From Bacilli bacterium (GTDB lineage Bacteria > Bacillota_I > Bacilli_A > RF39 > UBA660), in NCBI GenBank assembly GCA_017511805.1, contig JAFWJA010000002.1, positions 1 through 64,000 on the forward strand: a stretch of 64,000 nucleotides of DNA, written 5' to 3'. The number at the start of each line of letters is the position of its first letter. Position 1 is the first letter of the stretch. The notes below the pieces were generated by a model. It searched no databases. It saw only the letters and a list, made by a program, of their open reading frames with translations, and had not been told where the DNA came from. Made by a program: the position numbers and the translations under genes. Of this stretch, positions 58,201 to 64,000 are shown piece by piece.

Positions 58201-59030
58201 AACCAATTGTTAATTATACAGTAACATTTAATTCTAAAGGTGGATCATCAGTTGCGTCACAAACTATACAATCTGGTGGAAAGGCAACTAAACCAAGTAA
58301 TCCAACAAAAACAGGATATACATTTAAACATTGGAGTACTACAGATGGAGGAACTGCATATGACTTTAATACTGCGATAACAGGAAATCTAACACTATAT
58401 GCAGTGTGGGATATAAAACAATATACAGTAACATTTGATTCAACAGGTGGATCATCGGTTGCGTCACAAACAGTAAACTATAATGAAAAGGCAACAAAAC
58501 CAAGTAATCCGACAAAAACAGAATATACATTTAAACATTGGAGTACAAGTGAAAATGGAACAGCATATGACTTTAATACAATAGTAACAGGTGATATGAC
58601 TCTATATGCAGTATGGACACAAAATAGTATTCAAATTAAAGATGAAACAAATATGTATATAAGAGATGGTAAGTTCTATGTAAGACCAACTGAATTATTA
58701 TATATAGATAAGAATACTATATTTACTAATTTAGTATCTACATCAGGAGTAAATATATATGATAAAGATAATAATGTAGTTTCAGATGGTACTGCATCTA
58801 TCGCAACAGGTTATAAAATTTCATCAGGAGAAAAGAATTATACTATAGTAATATATGGAGATATTGACTTAGATGGAACAGTAACAAGTAATGATTTAAG
58901 ACTAGAGTATAATCATATTACCGCTGGACTTAATCTAGGAGAATTAAGTCTATCAGCCGCAGACTTTGATGGCGATGGAATAGTAGGAGTTAACGATTTA
59001 AGAAATATTTATATGCTTATAACACACTAA
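55293..59030 (+). CDS. Cell-surface papain-family protease 4 with dockerin-like C-terminus
   Basis: This is a 1245-residue paralogue. Its active site keeps Gln and Cys in NQGQTPNC (C267), H416 in STHKITIIGWDD and N449 in IVKNSFG. The NSFG variant and HK in place of HA make it the most divergent catalytic centre of the set. The order is anchor helix (ISLVISFILLVSFLIIIF), leader, protease, lectin-like domain, Ig-like domain (CRDKEGVTGYYYGTTRPS), bacterial-repeat domain, three Flg_new repeats and dockerin (DIDLDGTVTSND, DFDGDGIVGVND). The 3' end is a mosaic of protease 2-like and protease 3-like sequence. Confidence 0.88.
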   Translation: MKKNKKNTISLVISFILLVSFLIIIFSKSNMFNKLFGNISNVINSSDVSIKFKTVNNNIIIESDLSNLKYQIIESDFDTVNQVRLAIKERDNFIKGYDKYIDQYDDSDLINRFKNGKDKIVTSTNEKINKILGDLSLNNNWINLENNIISLNDDNKDRLIFVSENGKNYIYYSIKSKELLNFEDCPISEAYLKYTILTDEERKERGYIPPYCEVNEEIEEKIVDDGIIDGSIESDIASSKYPSNFGTNEYFNTTLRKIKNQGQTPNCVMYGTTASLEDYLLKKYNQPYYFSERYAAYKMSRPFKDGVNQIGARTDLVDGGFRTWTAARFLGYYGPVYEDEMPFIDSTDSIYLSEITDKIPKVDVNKVLLSYTLSLDKLKEYIVKYGGVAATICWSSTYIKNGNYFYSGCPIADSTHKITIIGWDDNYPASNFNNASGVPSGNGAYIVKNSFGTRPDHLNGYFYMSYDQAITDFISVQDADFSFSDNKYLYDYGGYEKSPSTTIVYDAIKFEKKNSKEKLTKIRFSSDGSNNVEIYLINDGSKSLKISNATLIGQMEATKGINTYELDTPIELNYSSSYIIIKSGKIIQLSSPSYSSIPSGKMFYSTDGNTFVDSKDDGSTLLIAAYTDDINTSDTTKPVAVIAGGESPKENSQTLLLQCRDKEGVTGYYYGTTRPSLSNMTNTTNLDKINNEGITTTINNTGTYYLGCRDAAGNYEVTSAVIKNLTMTTMTQKFSGNKTPYNTDNYDEYVTKSYLVRKGVNIRIVTNYTKPDNINYSYVGYATELSGTPNTDPTDIVISDDIHIYSWFNIEDLNIMISSGPNGSLKVETIMQQNNSVTVNANSRGNISVKPGDTLKITAIPNSGYKLDSWSLSGISGSSSPSYIHNNTSHGLLSASFSNSITTYDVTYKNGNETYGEVQSVKKGTVASKPIDPTNGNKKFLYWSTTDGGTEYNFSNAVNSNLTLYAVYEEPIVNYTVTFNSKGGSSVASQTIQSGGKATKPSNPTKTGYTFKHWSTTDGGTAYDFNTAITGNLTLYAVWDIKQYTVTFDSTGGSSVASQTVNYNEKATKPSNPTKTEYTFKHWSTSENGTAYDFNTIVTGDMTLYAVWTQNSIQIKDETNMYIRDGKFYVRPTELLYIDKNTIFTNLVSTSGVNIYDKDNNVVSDGTASIATGYKISSGEKNYTIVIYGDIDLDGTVTSNDLRLEYNHITAGLNLGELSLSAADFDGDGIVGVNDLRNIYMLITH
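58611..59030 (+). repeat. Shared 420-bp 3' end, copy 3 (protease 4)
   Basis: The first half follows copy 2, the GATATTGACTTAGATGG part follows copy 1, and a middle patch (CTTAATCTAGGAGAATTAAG) follows copy 2 again. Confidence 0.85.
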
Positions 59031-59057
59031 AAACAAAGTAATTTACTTTGTTTTTTT
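59030..59057 (+). terminator. Terminator of surface protease 4
   Basis: Stem AAAACAAAGTA/TACTTTGTTTT (59030-59040 with 59044-59054). Confidence 0.85.
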
Positions 59058-59112
59058 AGACTATAAAACAGGCTAATAATATTATTATTCATATTATGTA
59101 CTAGGTGATTAA

Positions 59113-59373
59113 ATGGAAGTACAATTAAATGATTTAAAACCAGAATATAACATTATTGATATTAGAGATAGATATTCATATGATATAGATCATGTTTATA
59201 ATTCTATTAATATACCTATGTATGAATTATTAAATAATTACCAGTATTACCTAAATAAAAATGATACTTATTATATATATTGTAAGAGTGGAATTAGAAG
59301 TAAAAAAACTTGTAATATTTTAAATATGTTTGGTTACAATGTAATTAATGTTAAAGATGGTTTTGGAAAATAA
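59113..59373 (+). CDS. Rhodanese-like sulfurtransferase domain protein
   Basis: This 86-residue single-domain rhodanese is the minimal size for the family. It has NIIDIRDRYSYDIDHV at the N-terminus (the rhodanese D-R and H pattern), INIPMYEL, and the active-site loop YCKSGIRSKK with catalytic C57. It probably carries persulfide sulfur; the acceptor is unknown. AGGTGAT precedes the ATG. It has its own terminator, so it is monocistronic. Confidence 0.9.
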   Translation: MEVQLNDLKPEYNIIDIRDRYSYDIDHVYNSINIPMYELLNNYQYYLNKNDTYYIYCKSGIRSKKTCNILNMFGYNVINVKDGFGK

Positions 59374-59400
59374 ATAAGTTATTTTAATATAACTTATTTT
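59372..59400 (+). terminator. Terminator of the rhodanese gene
   Basis: Stem AAATAAGTTAT/ATAACTTATTT (59372-59382 with 59389-59399). Confidence 0.8.
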
Positions 59401-59441
59401 ATTTTTATAAAAAATAGGTATAATTATTGTAGGAGGAAGTT

Positions 59442-60011
59442 ATGCAAGAATGGGTCGATCAAGCAGTTGAATTTTTAACAGGATTACTAGCTAGTTTTGG
59501 TATATTCTCTGGCTTTTTTATCATTTTTTTAGAATCAATTATACCTATACTTCCATTAGGTCTATTTGTATCATTAAATGTTATTACTTTTGGTAGTGTT
59601 TTAGGTACAATAATCTCATGGTTAGGAGCAATTGTAGGTTCTATGACTTCATTTTTTATATCTAGAAAAATAGGAGATCATTTTACTAAAAAGTTTAAAG
59701 ATAAAGAAAAAATAGAAGCCTTTAGAAAAAAGATAGATAAATTATCTTATCCAAATCTAGTTTTATTAATAGCGGTTCCTTTTACACCACAATTTGCGGT
59801 AAATATAGGCGCAGGTTTATCTAAAATGGATAAGAAAAAATTCTTTGCGGCTTTAATAATTGGTAAACTTCCACTAGTATATTTCTGGGGATTTATAGGA
59901 AAGAGTTTATTAGAAAGTATAACTGATCCCGCAGTTATAGCTCAAATATTATTTATGTTATTACTTGCGTATTTAGTTAGTAGAATAGCAAATAAATTTA
60001 TGAAGGAGTAG
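59442..60011 (+). CDS. VTT-domain (TVP38/DedA-like) membrane protein
   Basis: This 189-residue integral membrane protein has about five helices. The VTT/SNARE-associated pattern is visible: FFIIFLESIIPILPLGLFVS (re-entrant region with the conserved Glu and Pro), GAIVGSMTSFFISRKIG and the second half-loop VPFTPQFAVNIGAGLSKM. Family members include lipid scramblases and undecaprenyl-phosphate transporters, so a cell-wall lipid role is possible, notably with uppP nearby. TATAAT at 59419-59424 is its probable -10. AGGAGG precedes the ATG. rmuC starts five bases after its stop. Confidence 0.87.
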   Translation: MQEWVDQAVEFLTGLLASFGIFSGFFIIFLESIIPILPLGLFVSLNVITFGSVLGTIISWLGAIVGSMTSFFISRKIGDHFTKKFKDKEKIEAFRKKIDKLSYPNLVLLIAVPFTPQFAVNIGAGLSKMDKKKFFAALIIGKLPLVYFWGFIGKSLLESITDPAVIAQILFMLLLAYLVSRIANKFMKE

Positions 60012-60016
60012 ATATT

Positions 60017-61090
60017 ATGGATTATATAATTATAGGTATTTTAGTATTAATAGTAGTACTTGTTACTATATCATTATTTAAAAATATTAATGAAGGTAAA
60101 ATTACTGAAAGACTAGGTAATTTAGAGACTAATGTTACTAAAGAACTAGGTGATTTTAAAAATGATATTAATAGAAATATGAATGATGATTTTAATAAAC
60201 AAAATGAAAGAATAGATTATAGATTAAATGTTATTAATAACAAGGTTAATGAAAGATTAGATGAGAACTTTGAAAAAACTAATAAAACATTTAATAATGT
60301 ATTAGAAAAGTTAGCTAAGATAGATGAAGCACAAAAGAAAATAGATAGTTTAAGTACTGATATAGTCTCACTTCAAAGTGTATTAACTGATAAAAAGAGT
60401 AGAGGTATATTTGGTGAAGTAAATCTAAGTCATATATTATCTTCTGTATTTGGAGATGGTAATAATAAGATATATCAAGAACAATATTCTTTTGATAATA
60501 ATACAATTGCGGATGCGGTTTTATTCGCACCTGAACCACTTGGAGTAGTCGCTATAGACTCTAAATTTCCACTAGAAAACTACAGAATTATGGTTGATAA
60601 GAATAGAAGTAAGCTAGATAGAGAAGCCGCTGAAAAACTATTTAAAAATGACGTAAAAAAGCATATAGACGCTATTTCATCAAAATATATCATTCCAGGT
60701 AAAACTTCTGACCAAGCAATTATGTTTTTACCAGCAGAAGCTATATTCGCAGAACTAAATGCATATCATTCAGATATAATTGAATATGCATATAAAAAAA
60801 GAGTATGGATTACTAGTCCTACTACTCTTATGAGTACTCTAACTACTATTGAGGTTATTATTAAGAATCAAGAAAGAGATAAATACGCAAAAGTAATACA
60901 AGAAGAACTTGGTAAATTATCACTTGAATTTGGTAGATATAAAGATAGATGGGATAAACTATCTAGATCAATTGAAACAGTTAGTAAAGATGTTCAAGAT
61001 ATACATACTACTACAGATAAGATTACAAAAAGATTTGATAGTATTAATAGAGTAGATATAGAAGAATTAGATTATAAAGAAAGTGATTAG
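60017..61090 (+). CDS. rmuC: DNA recombination protein RmuC
   Basis: This 357-residue protein has an N-terminal membrane helix (IIIGILVLIVVLVTISLF) and a coiled coil to about residue 125. The conserved RmuC domain follows, with KKSRGIFGEVNLSHIL, DAVLFAPEPLGVVAIDSKFP and MFLPAEAIFAELNAYH. The fold is related to restriction-type nucleases; RmuC limits inversions at short inverted repeats in E. coli. It is cotranscribed with the VTT gene. It overlaps the convergent uppP by 24 bases. Confidence 0.93.
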   Translation: MDYIIIGILVLIVVLVTISLFKNINEGKITERLGNLETNVTKELGDFKNDINRNMNDDFNKQNERIDYRLNVINNKVNERLDENFEKTNKTFNNVLEKLAKIDEAQKKIDSLSTDIVSLQSVLTDKKSRGIFGEVNLSHILSSVFGDGNNKIYQEQYSFDNNTIADAVLFAPEPLGVVAIDSKFPLENYRIMVDKNRSKLDREAAEKLFKNDVKKHIDAISSKYIIPGKTSDQAIMFLPAEAIFAELNAYHSDIIEYAYKKRVWITSPTTLMSTLTTIEVIIKNQERDKYAKVIQEELGKLSLEFGRYKDRWDKLSRSIETVSKDVQDIHTTTDKITKRFDSINRVDIEELDYKESD

Positions 61091-61786
61091 TCCTAGCACT
61101 AATGTATAAATGGAAAATATTAATAATTTTCCATTTTTTATTACCTTAGAAAATAGAATAATAGATATATAAGTAAATATAGCGGATACTACTATAATAA
61201 CTAGATACTCATTAATATTACCACTAACATCTTCTATACCTAGTACTAAACTACCAATAGAAATAGGTATATAAAGCATAAATGAATAATCAAAAGCAGT
61301 TTCTCTTTCTAGATTCTGATTAAGACCACCTATAATAGTAGAACCAGATCTACTTATCCCCGGAACTAATGCAACTGCTTGATATAGACCAATTATTAAT
61401 GAATCTAAAATTGATACATTATTCTTTTCTCCATTTTTATCTTTAACTAAATATAAAAATAGTGATGTAATAATAAAAGCAATACCAATTAATTTAGTAT
61501 TAATATTACTTTCTAATATATCTTTAAATAATAATCCAAACATAACTGCGGGTATTGTACCTATAACTATTTTTATTATATAATTTTTATCTAAAAATAT
61601 ATCTTTAATTTTATGCCTGTAATAGATAATAACAGCTATTAATGATCCTGTATTAGCCATTATTTCAATTGTTAAACTACTTATATCTTTTCCAAGTATT
61701 TTACTAATTATATATAGATGACCACTTGAAGAAATGGGTAATGCTTCAGTAAAACCTTGAACTATACCTAGTACTATATTTATCAT
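61067..61786 (-). CDS. uppP: Undecaprenyl-diphosphatase UppP
   Basis: This 239-residue integral membrane phosphatase recycles undecaprenyl pyrophosphate for cell-wall synthesis; loss or gain alters bacitracin sensitivity. The catalytic motifs are present: QGFTEALPISSSGHL (about residues 10-24, with the essential Glu) and PGISRSGSTIIGGL. It is slightly short of the usual ~265 residues. TAGGAGGTAAAT precedes the ATG on the minus strand. It is divergent from 61828 and convergent with rmuC, whose terminator lies inside this gene. Confidence 0.95.
   Translation of the reverse strand: MINIVLGIVQGFTEALPISSSGHLYIISKILGKDISSLTIEIMANTGSLIAVIIYYRHKIKDIFLDKNYIIKIVIGTIPAVMFGLLFKDILESNINTKLIGIAFIITSLFLYLVKDKNGEKNNVSILDSLIIGLYQAVALVPGISRSGSTIIGGLNQNLERETAFDYSFMLYIPISIGSLVLGIEDVSGNINEYLVIIVVSAIFTYISIILFSKVIKNGKLLIFSIYTLVLGLITFFII
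61108..61139 (+). terminator. rmuC terminator inside the uppP coding region
   Basis: Stem AAATGGAAAAT/ATTTTCCATTT (61108-61118 with 61126-61136) is followed by T residues on the plus strand. The same bases encode KNGKLLIFS of UppP on the other strand. Confidence 0.75.
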
Positions 61787-61827
61787 ATTTACCTCCTAAT
61801 TAAATATATAATAATATAGGTGATAAT

Positions 61828-62037
61828 ATGTTTAGAACATTCTTATTCTTATTTGGTTTTGGACTTACGGTTATTAGTCTAAGTTATATTATTATTTATT
61901 TAAATTTATTAACAATTGGGTATAATTTTTTTGATTATGTTAATTTTATTATTAGAAGAATAGAATGTTTAAACATATTTGTAGGGATTGGTATATTAAT
62001 ATATGTTTTAGGAGGAAAACATGAATTATGTTTATGA
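61828..62037 (+). CDS. Small two-helix membrane protein
   Basis: This 69-residue protein has two hydrophobic helices (about 4-29 and 49-63) joined by a short polar loop (FDYVNFIIRRIE). No family is recognised. AGGTGAT precedes the ATG. Its last 17 bases overlap the next gene, whose AGGAGG lies inside it, so the two are probably translationally coupled. Confidence 0.65.
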   Translation: MFRTFLFLFGFGLTVISLSYIIIYLNLLTIGYNFFDYVNFIIRRIECLNIFVGIGILIYVLGGKHELCL

Positions 62038-62686
62038 TATTGTTTTAAATCTAAATGAGAATTTATATTCATTTTATGATTGGAATAAAGAAGATAAATT
62101 AGAATTATTTATTAAGATTCCAGTTATAAAAGTAGATGATGATGTAATTAGAGATTTTATTAATTCAAAAGTAATTGTTAGTAATATAGATTTAATATAT
62201 AAGAAAAATGATCTATATTCTCCAAATAAAGTAATACATAAAGATTATGTTGTTATTTTTTCAAGTGAAGATAAGTGTTTAGCGATAGAATTTGATAAAA
62301 CTGGTTTATCTACAAAAAAGAGTTATTTATCTATAGATGAAGAGATAGATGTTTTAGAATATATAAAGCATTTAAAATATACAATTTTAGAATATAAGAT
62401 AGCAGAAAAAACTAGTAGTAAATTAATGTTTTATACTAGAAATGAATTAGAAGAAAAAGAACAGATTAAAAACTATATTAAATCAATATATGATGATGGT
62501 TGTTTTGATAAGTTAGATTGTTTATTTTATGAAGTATATGGCGAAAAAAATTATACTTCTGAAAAAGAGTTGATTAAACTAATTAATACTGTGGAAAATA
62601 GTAGTTCTAATTATGAAAAACTAAAAAAAACAATTGAATTGTTTAAATATAACACATTTACTAAAAAGTCAAGTTTAAATACTTGA
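62021..62686 (+). CDS. Uncharacterised protein, DUF3603-like
   Basis: This is a 221-residue soluble protein. The N-terminus YVYDIVLNLNENLYSFYDW and IKIPVIKV, then YSPNKVIHKDYVVIFSSEDK and a Lys/Glu-rich helical C-terminus, resemble the Bacillus DUF3603 family from memory. No function is assigned. TAGGAGG precedes the ATG. A terminator follows. Confidence 0.7.
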   Translation: MNYVYDIVLNLNENLYSFYDWNKEDKLELFIKIPVIKVDDDVIRDFINSKVIVSNIDLIYKKNDLYSPNKVIHKDYVVIFSSEDKCLAIEFDKTGLSTKKSYLSIDEEIDVLEYIKHLKYTILEYKIAEKTSSKLMFYTRNELEEKEQIKNYIKSIYDDGCFDKLDCLFYEVYGEKNYTSEKELIKLINTVENSSSNYEKLKKTIELFKYNTFTKKSSLNT

Positions 62687-62693
62687 TTTTTTT
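62664..62693 (+). terminator. Terminator after the DUF3603-like gene
   Basis: Stem TCAAGT/ACTTGA (62669-62674 with 62681-62686), extended by A/T pairs, is followed by seven Ts. Confidence 0.8.
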
Positions 62694-62713
62694 GTTATTT
62701 TACACATTTTTTA

Positions 62714-62743
62714 TTGACCTAAAATATTACAAAATGATATAAT
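62714..62743 (+). promoter_or_regulatory. Promoter of the secreted-protein pair
   Basis: TTGACC (62714-62719), an 18-base spacer and TATAAT (62738-62743) with an extended TG lie 29 bases before the start codon. Confidence 0.75.
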
Positions 62744-62772
62744 AATTGTATATAAAATAAAGGGTATAAGAT

Positions 62773-63342
62773 ATGAAGAGAAATAAAGTTAAAAATATAT
62801 TATTAATTGTATTAACAATAGGATTTGTTACTATGACAGTTGCTTATGCAACTTTTACTAGTCAACTTTTAATTAGAGATAATGAAGCAAAGGTTTCAGG
62901 ACAAACTTGGGACATACATTTTGAAAATGGTCAACCAGTTAGAACAATTGGTGGAGCAACAGTTAGACAAGAACCAACATTAACTGCTACTGTAATCTCT
63001 GGATTAAGAGTTGATTTTGTTTCTCAAGGAGATGGAATAGTATATGACTTTTACATTAAAAATGCTGGAACTTTAAATGCTGCATTACAATCAATTATGA
63101 AAGGTACTCCAGAATGTATAAGTACAAATACAATTGATGCGAATAATGTTTGTAGCAATATAGAATATAAATTAATATATACTGAAACTGGTGAAGAAGT
63201 AAGTATAGGTGATAAATTAGATGCAGGACAATCAGTTAGAGTAAGTTTAATAGTTAATTACAAAAATATAACTCCAACTGTATTAACTTCAGATGTAACA
63301 ATTAAAGGATTTGAAGCGGTATTTAATTACGTTCAATATTAA
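62773..63342 (+). CDS. Secreted TasA/SipW-substrate-like protein
   Basis: This is a 189-residue exported protein. The N-terminus (KNILLIVLTIGFVTMTVAYA, then TFTSQL) matches the SipW-type signal region seen in TasA and camelysin-like proteins, with cleavage likely near AYA. The mature part is beta-rich (QSVRVSLIVNYKN, TIKGFEAVFNY), with two Cys (C114, C126) that could pair. It may form fibres or a surface layer; the family is inferred. AAAGGG is a weak ribosome site. The next gene has the same layout, 18 bases downstream. Confidence 0.72.
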   Translation: MKRNKVKNILLIVLTIGFVTMTVAYATFTSQLLIRDNEAKVSGQTWDIHFENGQPVRTIGGATVRQEPTLTATVISGLRVDFVSQGDGIVYDFYIKNAGTLNAALQSIMKGTPECISTNTIDANNVCSNIEYKLIYTETGEEVSIGDKLDAGQSVRVSLIVNYKNITPTVLTSDVTIKGFEAVFNYVQY

Positions 63343-63360
63343 TAAGAAGAGGTGATTTAC

Positions 63361-64000
63361 TTGAGAAAGAATAAGGCATTCTTATTATTCTTTTTATTCT
63401 TAAGTATATTCATTTATACAGTAGCATATTCAGGTTTAGCTACTGAGTTAAGCATTACAAGTAATGTTAAATTTAGACCTATAGTTGATATAAGAATAGA
63501 AAATATACAATTATATGGTGAACCTACTGGTGGAGCAATGATCAAATATGAACCAAATTTATGGGAACCAGATTGGAATGTTGCTCAAACAATAACAGGA
63601 TTTACATTACCTAACTCAGACTCATCAATTACATATCAAGTAACAGTTAAGAATTATGGTGATGTAGACCAATGTATTTATTCTACAAGTATGGATGATC
63701 AAACAGTTAATTATCAAATAACTGGTTATACTATTAAAGATATAATAGGAGCAGGACAAACAGCAACTTTCTATTTAACATTTACTCCTATAACTACTAG
63801 TGAAGAAGAAAGAAATATAATAGTTCATTATGAATTTAGAAGAGTATTTACAGTAGCGTATGATGCGAATGGAGGAACAGGCGCACCAGCTGCACAAAGA
63901 AAATACGAAAGAGAAGATTTGACTTTATCTAGTACTGTTCCAACATGGACAGGGCATCAATTCCTAGGATGGTCAACTAATTCTAGTGATAATAGTGTTC
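63361..64000 (+). CDS. Secreted TasA-like protein with a Flg_new repeat (partial, runs off window)
   Basis: This open frame starts with TTG at 63361 after GAGGTGAT and continues past the end. Residues 1-24 are a signal (AFLLFFLFLSIFIYTVAYSG) of the same type as the preceding gene. A beta-sandwich of about 130 residues follows (SITYQVTVKNYGDVDQCIY). A Flg_new/InlB repeat begins near 157 (VAYDANGGTGAPAAQR, then WTGHQFLGWS). It is probably the second gene of a surface-fibre operon. There are no stop codons to the window edge. Confidence 0.75.
   Translation, partial: MRKNKAFLLFFLFLSIFIYTVAYSGLATELSITSNVKFRPIVDIRIENIQLYGEPTGGAMIKYEPNLWEPDWNVAQTITGFTLPNSDSSITYQVTVKNYGDVDQCIYSTSMDDQTVNYQITGYTIKDIIGAGQTATFYLTFTPITTSEEERNIIVHYEFRRVFTVAYDANGGTGAPAAQRKYEREDLTLSSTVPTWTGHQFLGWSTNSSDNSV

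Noticed and set aside
1..64000. tRNA or rRNA genes
   Set aside because: Intergenic gaps were read on both strands; no cloverleaf pattern with a GTTCAAATC-type arm or rRNA segment was seen.

Overview
The window comes from a very AT-rich, low-GC Gram-positive bacterium. The code is standard: TGA ends the gene at 19273-19851 inside an ATGA overlap, and Trp is TGG, so this is not a Mycoplasma-type code. Strong AGGAGG-type ribosome sites, short leaders and hairpin/U-run terminators are everywhere. Walled-cell genes are present (a FemX-type peptidoglycan aminoacyltransferase, UppP, M23 hydrolases), as is a homologue of the spore-coat protein GerQ. PduL replaces the usual phosphotransacetylase. Together these suggest an uncultured, gut-type Bacillota (Bacilli, RF39-like) lineage; the taxonomic placement is inference.

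Region 1 (1-14465) is mostly housekeeping: the end of fusA, then tuf, three small uncharacterised genes, a femX-like gene, and a stretched version of the Firmicutes order eno...secG...rnr-smpB. Into that order a dinD gene with a structured leader, a cation exchanger and a double-HTH regulator are inserted. A minus-strand group (traX-like, lemA, gerQ) follows, then pduL-trmL.

Region 2 (14489-28257) is a type IV secretion-like locus. It holds two related small membrane proteins of VirB2 style, a large VirB6/TrbL-like channel protein, a PrgI/VirB3-like protein, a short VirB4-associated protein, the VirB4 ATPase, a 1384-residue membrane-anchored wall hydrolase (degenerate M23, lysozyme-like and intact M23 modules) and a VirD4 coupling ATPase. 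No relaxase, integrase or att site is visible. This may be a resident secretion machine rather than a complete conjugative element.

Region 3 (28360-59057) is surface proteins only. A 4992-residue protein has N- and C-terminal hydrophobic segments, seven long InlB/Flg_new-type repeats and a very long beta-helix-like body. It is followed by four tandem paralogous cell-surface papain-family (C1A) proteases. Each of these has an N-terminal anchor, intact Cys/His/Asn, Ig-like and Flg_new repeats and a C-terminal dockerin-like pair of Ca-binding loops. Their 3' ends and intergenic signals are near-identical and mosaic, which indicates recent duplication and gene conversion.

Region 4 (59113-64000) returns to small housekeeping and envelope genes: rhodanese, a VTT-domain membrane protein, rmuC, convergent uppP and two small genes. 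It ends with two secreted TasA/SipW-type proteins, the second running off the end.

The contiguous secretion machine, giant adhesin-like protein and protease array is the most unusual part of the window.
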